Shown one piece after another: positions 1-8,757 of a stretch of DNA of 64,000 nucleotides. The stretch's first letter is position 1. Every line of letters begins with the position of its first letter. A model generated the notes under the pieces. It had not been told where the DNA came from. It searched no databases and saw only the letters and a program-made list of their open reading frames with translations. The DNA lies in the NCBI GenBank assembly GCA_029213005.1, contig JARGPI010000028.1, forward strand, positions 31,258 through 95,257. The letters are read 5' to 3'. Source of the DNA: Verrucomicrobiales bacterium (lineage in GTDB: Bacteria; Verrucomicrobiota; Verrucomicrobiia; Verrucomicrobiales; DEV007). The position numbers were made by a program, and so were the translations under genes.

Positions 1-765
1 GGTGGTGCGCCCGCGGGATTGCCCGATCATTCCATTCAGTTGATTCCCTTTACCGATCGCGAAAGCGTCCGCTACATGGCCGAGATGGATAAATATCTCG
101 ACCTGATTATTCCCCGGGGTGGAGCCGGATTGATCGAAGCGGTGGTCTCTATGGCGCGGATGCCGGTGATCAAACATTACGACGGGATTTGTCATGTGTT
201 TGTCGATAAAGATGCCGATCTCAGCATGGCCGAAGAGATCACCATCAATTCGAAGATTCAGAAACCCTCCGTCTGTAATGCCCTTGAAACCTTGTTGATC
301 CACAAAGATGTCGCTGAGGCGTTTGCGCCGCAGATTGCGGAGAGTTTGCTGGCGAAAAACGTCGAGCTTCGCGGCGATGAAGCATTTATGGCGCTGTGTC
401 ATTCAGACGCGGTGATTCCGGCTACCGAGGCCGACTGGACCACCGAATATCTCGACTACATCCTCGCGGTGAAAGTCGTGGATGACCTCGACGCCGCGAT
501 TTCGCACATCAACCACTACGGATCCCATCACACCGAGACCATTGTGACCCGCGATGCGGCCGCAGCCGAAAAATTTCAGCTCGAAATTGATTCAGCGACC
601 GTGTTCTGGAACGCCTCGACACGATTCAGCGATGGCGGAGAGTTCGGCTTCGGTGCAGAAATCGGGATCAGCACCGACAAGCTGCACGCCCGCGGACCGA
701 TGGCTCTGGAGGAATTGACCAGTTATAAATATCTCGTATTTGGCGAAGGCCAGGTCCGTGGATAA
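1..765 (+). CDS. proA: Glutamate-5-semialdehyde dehydrogenase (gamma-glutamyl phosphate reductase), 3' part
   Basis: The reading frame is open from base 1, so the gene begins outside the window; 254 C-terminal residues of a protein usually about 420 long are seen. The enzyme reduces gamma-glutamyl phosphate to glutamate semialdehyde with NADPH in proline synthesis, in the cytoplasm. The family's catalytic cysteine lies in the segment KPSVCNALETLLIH (Cys codon 274-276). The C-terminal block typical of ProA is present (HINHYGSHHTETIVT, then FWNASTRFSDGGEFGFGAEIG and the HARGPMALEELTSYKY tail), so the 3' end looks intact. It converges on mutM with a gap of about 35 bp and no clear terminator. 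An internal TTG at 19 is only a chance start. Confidence 0.96.
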   Translation, partial: GGAPAGLPDHSIQLIPFTDRESVRYMAEMDKYLDLIIPRGGAGLIEAVVSMARMPVIKHYDGICHVFVDKDADLSMAEEITINSKIQKPSVCNALETLLIHKDVAEAFAPQIAESLLAKNVELRGDEAFMALCHSDAVIPATEADWTTEYLDYILAVKVVDDLDAAISHINHYGSHHTETIVTRDAAAAEKFQLEIDSATVFWNASTRFSDGGEFGFGAEIGISTDKLHARGPMALEELTSYKYLVFGEGQVRG

Positions 766-799
766 ATGGTCTCGAATTGGATAAGGCGGCAACCGAAAC

Positions 800-1600
800 T
801 CATCCCTGACACTGCGGGCACCAACAGGTTGTCCGCCCTCGCAGGTCCGCCCGCACCAAATCCGCTCCACATCCTTTCCGGGGACATTTCCCTCCATCTT
901 TCCACCGATGCGTGAAAAGCCAGGTTTTCGGCGGATCGCTCCAATCTTCCCCGATGATCTGTAACGCTTTCCGCGAAACTTCGCGTGTCGCTTTCCACAG
1001 CTCATTGACCTGTTTCGCGGTCAGATCACCGCATCTGGTCGCCGGATCGATTTTGATTTTCCAGCAAATTTCATCGGCCATCCAATTCCCGATTCCGGGA
1101 AAAAAGCGCTGATCCATCAGAACGGTCTTAATCGGCGATTTTTTAAAACGCCCAAGAAAGGCCTCCATTTTTGTCCGGGTAAACCGATCGCTGGTCACGG
1201 CCGGTGGCAGCGCGGCCCACCACTCTGGAAAATCCTCACAACGATCAAAAATCACCTTTCCGAACATGCGGGGATCACAAAAAACGAGGGTCTGCTTTTT
1301 TCCCCGGAGCACGAGATGGTCATGCTTTTCGGGCTCATAATCGCGAGGCTGGCTCGATAGCCGCCCCGTCATTCCGAGGTGCAATCCCAGCCAGTGTCCA
1401 TTACTGAACTGAAAAAGTATTTGTTTCCCGTGGGCGAAACTGCCGGTCAGCTTCTCTCCCTTAAGATGTTTCACGATAGCCCGCGCCGGTGCATCGCGAA
1501 AAATCCGCGCTTTGGGGTGGGCCAGCACCTCGACAATTGGATCACCAATTCCCGGATCCCACTCTTTTCGGTAATATTCGACTTCCGCTAATTCCGGCAT
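800..1600 (-). CDS. mutM: Formamidopyrimidine-DNA glycosylase (Fpg/MutM)
   Basis: 266-residue base-excision repair enzyme that removes oxidised purines such as 8-oxoguanine and nicks the abasic site. The N-terminus MPELAEVE supplies the catalytic proline (Pro after Met removal) and glutamate; the family form is PELPEVE, so one Pro is Ala here. The block HLGMTGRL in the first third is family-typical. The C-terminus holds the zinc finger: CPRKGCG, then the DNA-contacting Arg in GRTTCWCPQCQ. The first Cys pair is spaced by four residues rather than the usual two. Length matches the family (about 270). It is transcribed away from oppA; a pair of 17-bp repeats lies between the two genes. Confidence in function is high from the two end motifs. 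Confidence 0.95.
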   Translation of the reverse strand: MPELAEVEYYRKEWDPGIGDPIVEVLAHPKARIFRDAPARAIVKHLKGEKLTGSFAHGKQILFQFSNGHWLGLHLGMTGRLSSQPRDYEPEKHDHLVLRGKKQTLVFCDPRMFGKVIFDRCEDFPEWWAALPPAVTSDRFTRTKMEAFLGRFKKSPIKTVLMDQRFFPGIGNWMADEICWKIKIDPATRCGDLTAKQVNELWKATREVSRKALQIIGEDWSDPPKTWLFTHRWKDGGKCPRKGCGADLVRADLRGRTTCWCPQCQG

Positions 1601-1770
1601 GATTTCTCAGAAAAAGACGCAATCTATCATCCAATCCCCCCGCTGTCTCCGGTGCCGGGGTCAATTGCGGGTTTTAAGCGTTGCAACGCAGCGGCCTTTG
1701 GCGAACATTTCACCCGTCCAATTTTGATGTTCGAGGGAAAAAAACAGAGTGGTTCCGGGTCCCAAAGTGG

Positions 1771-1809
1771 ACTGTACAGGGTACAGTCGCAAAGTGTACA
1801 GGGTACAGT
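1771..1809. repeat. Paired 17-bp dyad repeat, locus 1 (same orientation)
   Basis: Two copies of a 17-bp near-palindrome, ACTGTACAGGGTACAGT at 1771-1787 and AGTGTACAGGGTACAGT at 1793-1809, start exactly 22 bp apart with a 5-bp spacer. Each copy is a 7-bp arm, an AGG centre and the complementary arm. They sit between the divergent mutM and oppA genes, inside a long open frame that could be misread as an N-terminal extension of OppA. The same paired element recurs at about 15.4, 25.6, 39.9 and 49.4 kb. Confidence 0.9.
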
Positions 1810-1855
1810 CGGTCTTCAGGCCGTGCCGGGCCGGGATTCCCGCAGGGAAAAATCC

Positions 1856-3484
1856 TTGCTGAGACCTCTACTTTCGAGACTGCTGGTTTTCTTCCTTTTG
1901 GCGATTCTTCTCACTGGCTGCGGAAGACGGGAGCGCAAGGTTGATCGGGCGACAAAAGACGGGATTCTTCTCCTCGGCAACGGGGCGGAGCCGAAAGCGC
2001 TCGATCCCCATCTCGTCAGCTCGGTTGGGGATAGCAATATCCTGCGCGCTATGTTCGAAGGGCTGGTCACCTATCATCCGTCGGACGATTCAAAAAATGA
2101 GCCGGGCGTAGCGGAGCGATGGGAGTCGAATCCCGATGCCACCGAGTGGACTTTCTATCTCAGAAAAGATGCCAAGTGGTCTAATGGCGACCCTGTTACC
2201 GCTCACGATTTTGTCTACTCTTTCGGTCGCCTTCTCCACCCCGAAATGGGAGGACCCTATACCTCCATGCTCTATATCCTGAAGAATGCGGCGAAGTATA
2301 ACAAAGGCGAAATCAAGTCGATGGACCAAGTCGGAGTCAGGGCGGAGGGTGATCACCTGCTGCATTGCACCCTTGAGAATCCTGCTCCGTTTTTTCCCGA
2401 TGTCGTCAAACACACCACTTTTCTTCCGGTCCACAAAGCAACTATAGAAAAGTACGGCTCGATGACTGACCATTTTACCAAATGGCAGGTCCCGGGGAAT
2501 TCGGTAAGTAACGGAGCGTTCAAACTGACCAAGTGGAGAATCAACGGCTACGTTCAGGTCGATAAAAATCCCCACTACTGGGATGCCGAAAACGTAAAGC
2601 TCAACGCGATCAGATTTTTTCCGATGGACAATGCTTTCACCGAAGAGCGCGCCTTTCGGAACGGTCTGCTCCACGTCACCTACGTGACTCCATCCAGCCT
2701 GATCGGGCGCTATCGCAAAATGGAGAACACGCCTCTCAGGGCCGAGACTTACTCAGGGACTTATTTTTACCGATTCAATACCACCCGCGAACTGTCCGGG
2801 AATATTCACTTTCGACGCGCGCTCTCCGCCGCGATTGACCGTCAGCGGATCGTCGAATTTGTCACGGCAGGTGGGCAGCAGCCGGCTTACGGTTTCACCC
2901 CGCCGTCGGAAGGTGGGTATCAGCCACCGGACCGGGTGGCGTTTGATCCCGAGGCCGCCCGCGAGCACCTCCGGAAAGCCGGTTTCGAATCCGGGGCCGA
3001 TGTTCCGAAATTTGTCCTCTTTATCAATACTTCGGAAAGCCACAAAGACATCGCGGTCGCAATTCAGGATATGTGGAAGACCCACCTCGGAATCGACGGT
3101 ATCGAGATCCAGAACCAGGAATGGAAAGTCTACCAGAAAACCATTCAGGATCTGAACTACGATGTCGCCAGAGCAGGGTGGATCGGGGACTATGTTGATC
3201 CGGATACTTTTCTTTCCCTTTTCACGACCAACAACACGAACAACAGTACCGGATGGTCGAATCCCGATTACGACCGCAAAATGGTCGAAGCGTCCCGGCT
3301 TTTTAAAGTCGAAGAACGGTATGCCAAACTACAGGAAGCGGAAGATATTCTCCTCGATGAATTGCCGATCACCCCGCTCTACTGGTACACCTCGGTGTAT
3401 TTGATCGATCCGGGCGTGAAAAACTGGCATCCGCTTTTGTTAAATAACCATCCCTATAAACACATCGAGTTGAGGGCGAATTAA
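1856..3484 (+). CDS. oppA: Oligopeptide ABC transporter, substrate-binding lipoprotein (OppA/SBP_bac_5 family)
   Basis: About 542 residues. It captures peptides outside the inner membrane and delivers them to the permease encoded just downstream. The N-terminus is a lipoprotein signal with lipobox LLTGC, followed by the family-5 solute-binding fold (GAEPKALDPHLV, WTFYLRKDAKWSNGDPVTAHDFVYSF are diagnostic). The open frame reaches back to 1652 and an ATG exists at 1727, but those parts run through the paired repeat. A TTG at 1856 is preceded by AGGG at 8 bp spacing and gives a normal signal peptide, so it is preferred; GTG at 1823 is the alternative. oppB starts 1 bp after its stop, indicating an operon. 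Confidence 0.9.
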   Translation: MLRPLLSRLLVFFLLAILLTGCGRRERKVDRATKDGILLLGNGAEPKALDPHLVSSVGDSNILRAMFEGLVTYHPSDDSKNEPGVAERWESNPDATEWTFYLRKDAKWSNGDPVTAHDFVYSFGRLLHPEMGGPYTSMLYILKNAAKYNKGEIKSMDQVGVRAEGDHLLHCTLENPAPFFPDVVKHTTFLPVHKATIEKYGSMTDHFTKWQVPGNSVSNGAFKLTKWRINGYVQVDKNPHYWDAENVKLNAIRFFPMDNAFTEERAFRNGLLHVTYVTPSSLIGRYRKMENTPLRAETYSGTYFYRFNTTRELSGNIHFRRALSAAIDRQRIVEFVTAGGQQPAYGFTPPSEGGYQPPDRVAFDPEAAREHLRKAGFESGADVPKFVLFINTSESHKDIAVAIQDMWKTHLGIDGIEIQNQEWKVYQKTIQDLNYDVARAGWIGDYVDPDTFLSLFTTNNTNNSTGWSNPDYDRKMVEASRLFKVEERYAKLQEAEDILLDELPITPLYWYTSVYLIDPGVKNWHPLLLNNHPYKHIELRAN

Positions 3485-3485
3485 T

Positions 3486-4412
3486 ATGCAGACTTTTCGC
3501 TACGTCATGTCCAGATTTCTGCAGGCGCTATTCGCCCTGTTCTGCGTCGTTTCGCTGACGTTCTTTCTCTGTCGCCTCGCTCCGGGGAGTCCTTTTACTG
3601 AAGAAAAGGCGGTGCCGGAACATCTCATCGCGGTGATGAAAGAGAAGTACGGTTTTGATAAACCGCTCATCGCCCAATACGGTATCTATATGATGAATGC
3701 GATCCGGGGCGACCTTGGACCCTCATTCAAAAATAACGGATTTTCGGTGAATGAAATCATCGCTCAGAGCTGGCCGATTTCGATGCTGCTGGGTTTTGTC
3801 GGGCTCGCAATCGCATTGGTCATCGGTGTTCCGGTGGGCATGTTTGCGGCATCGAAGCGAAATACGATTGGCGATTACGGGCTGATGGCTCTCGCTATGA
3901 TCGGGATTTGTTTACCGACTTTTGTGATCGCGCCCCTCCTCGGGGAAACCCTCGGAACCCGTCTGGGGTGGTTCGATGTCGCCACCTGGGAAGGCAGTAA
4001 TGCCTGGCTTCTCGGCGCCCTCACACTGGGTCTCTACTACTCCGCCTACATCGCCCGCCTCACCCGCGGAAGTATGCTGGATGTGCTCAATCAGGACTTT
4101 ATACGAACTGCACTTTCTAAAGGTGTCTCGCCGATGAAGATTTTGTTCAAACACGCGTTCCGCGGTGGTATTTCCCCCGTGGTTTCCTATCTCGGTCCCG
4201 CACTCGCCAGTCTCATCGGTGGTTCGTTTGTGGTTGAAACCATCTTTGGTTTACCCGGTCTGGGCCAGCATTTTATCAAAGCAGCTACGAATCGCGATTA
4301 CTGGCTCATCAATGGAACGGTAATTGTGTATTCCACCCTGATTTTAACCCTCAACTTCGTCGTTGATTTGGCGCAGGCGTGGCTTGATCCGCGTCGCCGC
4401 TCCAATGCCTAG
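3486..4412 (+). CDS. oppB: Oligopeptide ABC transporter permease OppB-like
   Basis: 308-residue inner-membrane permease subunit (BPD_transp_1), about six transmembrane segments. The N-terminal segment is the OppB/DppB type (RFLQALFALFCVVSLTFFLCRLAPGSPF). The EAA-type coupling loop that contacts the ATPase is visible near residues 205-225 (RTALSKGVSPMKILFKHAF) and is followed by the conserved SFVVETIFGLPGLGQ. It forms the importer channel with OppC. It starts 1 bp after the oppA stop and ends 6 bp before oppC, so the three genes should share a transcript. Confidence 0.94.
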   Translation: MQTFRYVMSRFLQALFALFCVVSLTFFLCRLAPGSPFTEEKAVPEHLIAVMKEKYGFDKPLIAQYGIYMMNAIRGDLGPSFKNNGFSVNEIIAQSWPISMLLGFVGLAIALVIGVPVGMFAASKRNTIGDYGLMALAMIGICLPTFVIAPLLGETLGTRLGWFDVATWEGSNAWLLGALTLGLYYSAYIARLTRGSMLDVLNQDFIRTALSKGVSPMKILFKHAFRGGISPVVSYLGPALASLIGGSFVVETIFGLPGLGQHFIKAATNRDYWLINGTVIVYSTLILTLNFVVDLAQAWLDPRRRSNA

Positions 4413-4418
4413 TGAATT

Positions 4419-5339
4419 ATGAGTCAGGTTCTACCGCGTCACTCCAAAACGATCGAAGAAGGTACCTCGCTGGGTAAAGATGCCTGGCTGCGTTTGAAAA
4501 AGAACAAACTCGCCATGGCGAGTCTCTATTTCATTATCCTGATTTCTCTGGCCTGTCTGCTGTTTCCGCTACTTCCGGGCTTTCCCGATCCGAACAAAAC
4601 CTATCTGGAACTGAAGTCACAGGGACCACTGACGACCGCTCAAACCAGTAGTGGGGAAAAAGTATTTTACCTGCTGGGAAGTGATCACCTTGGTCACGAT
4701 ATCTATTCCAGAATTATCCACGGAGGTCGGGTTTCCCTAACCGTCGGGCTCATTGCGACCGCCGTTTCATTGACGATCGGATTGATCTACGGGGCCGTTT
4801 CCGGGTTCATCGGAGGCCGAACCGATGCGGTCATGATGCGGATTGTCGATATCCTCTACGCATTGCCCTTTATGATCATCGTGATCATTTTGACTACCTA
4901 TTTCGGCAACAAACTCTGGCTGTTGTTTGTCTGTATCGGAGCGGTCGAATGGCTCACCATGGCGCGGATCGTCCGGTCGCAGGTTCAGTCCCTGACCAAG
5001 CAGGAATTTATTGAAGCCGCCCGCAGTTTGGGATTGTCGAAGTGGCGTATCATCTACCGGCACCTCATTCCGAACACCCTCGGACCGGTCATCGTTTACA
5101 CTACCCTGACTGTCCCGGCAGTGATGCGGCTCGAAGCGATTCTGAGTTTCCTCGGCCTCGGGGTACAGCCGCCCAACGCGAGTTGGGGGAGCCTGATTAA
5201 AGAGGGTGCCGACCGAATGGCGAGTGATCCCTATTTATTGATTTTCCCTGCCATTGTTTTCGGACTGACACTCTTCGCTCTGAATTTCCTCGGCGACGGC
5301 TTGCGCGATGCGCTCGATCCGAAGAGTTCCAAAGACTAG
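4419..5339 (+). CDS. oppC: Oligopeptide ABC transporter permease OppC-like
   Basis: 306-residue inner-membrane permease. It has an N-terminal cytoplasmic segment, a first transmembrane helix near residues 34-52 (OppC_N), a periplasmic stretch ending in GSDHLGHDIYSRIIHGGRVSL, and then the permease core. The coupling loop EAARSLGLSKWRIIYRHLIPN and the LEAILSFLGLGVQPP motif are standard for OppC/DppC. The ATPase genes oppD and oppF do not follow it; the next gene is a short membrane protein and then the strand changes. The ATPases must therefore be encoded elsewhere or shared with another importer. Confidence 0.94.
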   Translation: MSQVLPRHSKTIEEGTSLGKDAWLRLKKNKLAMASLYFIILISLACLLFPLLPGFPDPNKTYLELKSQGPLTTAQTSSGEKVFYLLGSDHLGHDIYSRIIHGGRVSLTVGLIATAVSLTIGLIYGAVSGFIGGRTDAVMMRIVDILYALPFMIIVIILTTYFGNKLWLLFVCIGAVEWLTMARIVRSQVQSLTKQEFIEAARSLGLSKWRIIYRHLIPNTLGPVIVYTTLTVPAVMRLEAILSFLGLGVQPPNASWGSLIKEGADRMASDPYLLIFPAIVFGLTLFALNFLGDGLRDALDPKSSKD

Positions 5340-5414
5340 GGTAAGCGGTGCGGAGGCCGATGGGTTTGAACGGAGCCGTCATGTGTGCGAGAGTATCGTA
5401 TCATCTGCGAGTCA

Positions 5415-5687
5415 ATGAACGTTCTTTCCATGTTCGATCAGGTTTTCGGCGACTGGCTGAACGTCGAAAATAAGAGAAATGTTTTAGCGATTTTTGTAAT
5501 CGTAAAGTTTTTCGCGGTAGTCGGTTTCGTCAGTTTCCTCGTCTGGACGATTCGGAAAAATGCGGCCAAACAATGTCCGGACACCGCGAACCTTCTGGAT
5601 GAATTGGATCACGAAACCGACGAGCCCGGGCGCCACGAAGATAACAAAGAGGAATGGCAGAAAAACCCCGACTGGTGGAAAGAGTAA
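5415..5687 (+). CDS. Small single-pass membrane protein of unknown function
   Basis: About 90 residues. One hydrophobic helix near residues 25-47 (VLAIFVIVKFFAVVGFVSFL) is followed by a short basic stretch (RKNAAK) and a strongly acidic, Trp-rich C-terminal tail (ELDHETDEPGRHEDNKEEW, ending NPDWWKE). By the positive-inside rule the tail is likely cytoplasmic. It lies 75 bp after oppC on the same strand and could be cotranscribed, but nothing ties it to peptide transport. ATG at 5415 is preferred; a GTG at 5385 would add ten residues. I recognise no family. Confidence 0.6.
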   Translation: MNVLSMFDQVFGDWLNVENKRNVLAIFVIVKFFAVVGFVSFLVWTIRKNAAKQCPDTANLLDELDHETDEPGRHEDNKEEWQKNPDWWKE

Positions 5688-5697
5688 GCCCCGATCC

Positions 5698-8673
5698 CTA
5701 TTGTGCTCCGTGGCTCAGGATAAACGGCCCGGCAAGTTTCACGGCGGCGGTGATTCCCTGTTTCTCGCGGAATTCGCGGAGGTAGGCTCCCTGCACGGCG
5801 GAAGCGATCCGGGCGGGGCTTTGTGCACCTCCTTGTAAGTTCCGGTAAAAGTCGACCATAAACAGCGCGGTCTCCCGGTCGGCTACGGGCCACAGGGTGA
5901 GCAGTAAATTCTCCGCGCCTGCCTGCATGAGTCCGCGCCGCATTCCGAGGACGCCTTCTCCGGACCGGGCTTCGCCCAAACCGGTTTCACAGGCGGATAA
6001 CACAACCAGCCAGGTCCCGTCCAGATCCAGCCCCGCCATTTCCTCGGCAGTGAGTATCCCGTCGTTCGCGGTGTCGAGGACACGTCCGGCGCCCCATTGT
6101 TTCAAGGTGGCTTCGGCTCCTGCGAGGGCAACGCCGCTACGGTGCATCGGATTATCGAGAACCACGTCGCTGAACGAAACGAGGGCTCCCGCGTTCGAGC
6201 TGCGAGTCGCATCCCAGTAAGGTTTCCCGCGCTCCATTGCATCGAGTCGTCCTGTCTGCGGCAGATAAAATCCGTGGGTCGCAAAATGAAGCACACCGGG
6301 CGAGTCCAACGCGTTTACCGAGGCTTCTGTCGCTGAAGACTCGAGATGGCTTTCGATTTTCCATTTCCACTCCGATTCGATCAATTTCCGGAGCGCCGCT
6401 TCTTCCGCCTTGGTTCCCGGGAGCGGTGAGAGTCCGATCCGGCCCAACACACCCCGCATCGACACGGCTGCGTCGCGATTGATTTCGCGGCGTGAGTTGA
6501 CCTTTTCGGTAGTGGGTGTCTGAAAGTCGGGGTTTGCGAGAATCTCCATCGCCTGGTTCCGGGTCGAGTCGTTTTTCCGCAGAAGATCACGACCCGATGT
6601 GATGTAGGACAGGGGCCAGACCTCTCCTACAAAGCGACCGTCGTCGGCCAGTAAGGTCGCAAATGAGAAAAAATTCAGGGCACCGTCCGGCGAGAGTATC
6701 AAGCGAGTGCCTTCCGCAGGGAGCAGGTCTTTAAGCGGGCCCCACACGCTTTTCCCTGCTGCGGTCAGTAATTTCTGCATCTCCTTGTCGGACAGGTCGG
6801 ACCGCACTGCCCTGGCGTAGTGTTCCATTCCGGCTTCCACACTGGTGGCGGTATCGAGCCTGACGAACCTTGGCGCATTTTCCGCGGTCAGGACGATGGC
6901 ACCATAGCTGGGGACAAAACGACCCGGGGCAGAATAGTCACGATAGCGGATGAATTCGATCACCGTCGCGCCCTCCGGTAAGGCTGCCTGCACCGTTGCC
7001 ACTTCTGTTGAAAGCGAGGAACGGGCCCTGCCGAAGCCTTTGACATCACGGGCGAGACTGCCTTCCAGTTCCAAAATCTCCTGCCGCAGTGACGCGGTGT
7101 TCGGTCCTCCGGAGTTGGCTCCGCTGAGGAGTGATTCCATCAGTTCCCGTCGCTTCACGTGCAACGTCGCGAGTGCCTGAGCTGCGGCCTCGTCGGTGGC
7201 TTCCAGAGCGAGCTCGCGGTCTTCCAGAATCGATTCGAGAACGATCCCTTTGGTTTTTAATACCACCGAATATAATTCTTCAGGCAATCCGAGGTTCACC
7301 CACAGGCTCCACGGATCAACTGATGATCGGTAGGCGAGGCGGAGTGATTCGTCGGCAAAGGCGAGCACCTCTTCGAGATTCTCCATCCGCGCTGTGAGTA
7401 CCTGCTGCGCGATATCCGTCGCGGCAGCTCTATCGCCCCGAGCCAGCGCGAGAAGGGCTTGGCTCTCACTGATGTCCAGAACTGCCGGGTGTCCTTCGGG
7501 GTATTGGGATTTTGTCAGGGCGATAGCTTTTGCATAGGACGCCGCGGCTTCATCATGTTTCCCGAGGATTGCCTGGAGATCGCCGATCAGCTTGAGGCTT
7601 TCTTCCGGTCGAATCACGTTGTATTCCAGAGTCAGCATGCGCTGTTGTTCAAAGTCTTCGCCGCGTCGGGAAATGCCTTCCAACATGAGCTCAAGAGCGG
7701 TTTTTTCCTCACCCGCCGCGCGGAAGACGAGAGCGGCGCGCTCGAAAATCAGGTAGTTCATATTAATCTCGACGCCCTCGAGAGTTTTCGTGATGGCCTC
7801 TTTCGGAACCGCGGGATTCGTTTTCAAAGTTGTCTCGGCCCACTTCGTGTAGAGAGGAAACATTTCCATAGCCGACTCCCGCGCCTGTTTACAGAACCCG
7901 ATCGCCTCGACGTGTTTTTCTGAAAGGGAGGTCACCTCCGCCAGCTCCATGAGAAGATTGGCGCGGCCGCGCAGGTAGTTCATTTTCAGCGAGTCGGTAA
8001 AGGCATTCTCATTCCCGCCGTTCATTTTTAGCACGAGACCCCAGGCTTTGTCGATTTCCTCGAGCCGCGTCAAAAACGCATCTGTCGCTTTCGCATAGTC
8101 ACCGGTCTGGCGGAAGAAGGTTCCCTCCATGGACGAAACCTCGGCGGCGAGAATTTGATAGCCGAGGGCTGGATTTTCGGCGGCCTGCTTTTTCCATAGC
8201 GGGACGATCGTGAGAGCTTCGTTAAAGGATTCCGTGGCCCGCTCGAAATCACCTGCTGCGAGGTAAAAGTTCACCAATCCGCGCAGACTGATTCGAACCC
8301 GGTCGTGAACCATCGTCATCATTTGCGGGGCTGCGGAGGCAGGGATTCCGGCTGGCGGCTTGATCGAGCGGGCCTGCTCGACGCTGCGTTTCAGATCCGC
8401 TTCCGCGCCGAGATAATTACCATTGTTGTATCGCAGCGAGGCCCGGTTATGAAGGGCGGAATTCATCTGAATCCCCATCGAAAAATCGTCCGCGACCGGT
8501 TCGAGTAGGGTCACCAGTTTGTCGGCGCTCACTTCCGCTGCGAGCATATCGCCGGCACTCCAATGCTGCGAAATTTCATCCCAGAATGGTTGGGCGTCGG
8601 CGTGAGTTTGGGCAAGGGCAGCCCCGGTTGAAAGACAAAGGAGCAGTGCGAATAGAAAAAGCTTAGGCCGCAT
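5698..8673 (-). CDS. Exported TPR-CHAT domain protein (caspase-like peptidase fold)
   Basis: 991 residues. A signal peptide (FLFALLLCLSTGAALAQ) is followed by some 500 residues of helical TPR-like repeats, a linker, and a C-terminal CHAT domain (Caspase HetF Associated with TPRs). The His-Cys pair expected of the caspase-like fold is present: His about residue 794 in LHFATHGFYLP and Cys about residue 895 in VVLSACETGLGE, followed by GMRRGLMQAGAENLLLTLWPV. CHAT proteins are proteases or protease-like scaffolds and some act in defence or signalling, but those are mostly cytoplasmic; this one is predicted to be exported. No gasdermin-like or effector partner is adjacent. It converges on the small membrane protein gene with a gap of 10 bp. 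Confidence 0.88.
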   Translation of the reverse strand: MRPKLFLFALLLCLSTGAALAQTHADAQPFWDEISQHWSAGDMLAAEVSADKLVTLLEPVADDFSMGIQMNSALHNRASLRYNNGNYLGAEADLKRSVEQARSIKPPAGIPASAAPQMMTMVHDRVRISLRGLVNFYLAAGDFERATESFNEALTIVPLWKKQAAENPALGYQILAAEVSSMEGTFFRQTGDYAKATDAFLTRLEEIDKAWGLVLKMNGGNENAFTDSLKMNYLRGRANLLMELAEVTSLSEKHVEAIGFCKQARESAMEMFPLYTKWAETTLKTNPAVPKEAITKTLEGVEINMNYLIFERAALVFRAAGEEKTALELMLEGISRRGEDFEQQRMLTLEYNVIRPEESLKLIGDLQAILGKHDEAAASYAKAIALTKSQYPEGHPAVLDISESQALLALARGDRAAATDIAQQVLTARMENLEEVLAFADESLRLAYRSSVDPWSLWVNLGLPEELYSVVLKTKGIVLESILEDRELALEATDEAAAQALATLHVKRRELMESLLSGANSGGPNTASLRQEILELEGSLARDVKGFGRARSSLSTEVATVQAALPEGATVIEFIRYRDYSAPGRFVPSYGAIVLTAENAPRFVRLDTATSVEAGMEHYARAVRSDLSDKEMQKLLTAAGKSVWGPLKDLLPAEGTRLILSPDGALNFFSFATLLADDGRFVGEVWPLSYITSGRDLLRKNDSTRNQAMEILANPDFQTPTTEKVNSRREINRDAAVSMRGVLGRIGLSPLPGTKAEEAALRKLIESEWKWKIESHLESSATEASVNALDSPGVLHFATHGFYLPQTGRLDAMERGKPYWDATRSSNAGALVSFSDVVLDNPMHRSGVALAGAEATLKQWGAGRVLDTANDGILTAEEMAGLDLDGTWLVVLSACETGLGEARSGEGVLGMRRGLMQAGAENLLLTLWPVADRETALFMVDFYRNLQGGAQSPARIASAVQGAYLREFREKQGITAAVKLAGPFILSHGAQ

Positions 8674-8757
8674 TTGCTAAACATACTTCGGCGGAACGGG
8701 ATGCGCCAAAGTTTTCGTTATTCAGCACCGGTTTCATTACAAGTCTGCGATAGCGAA

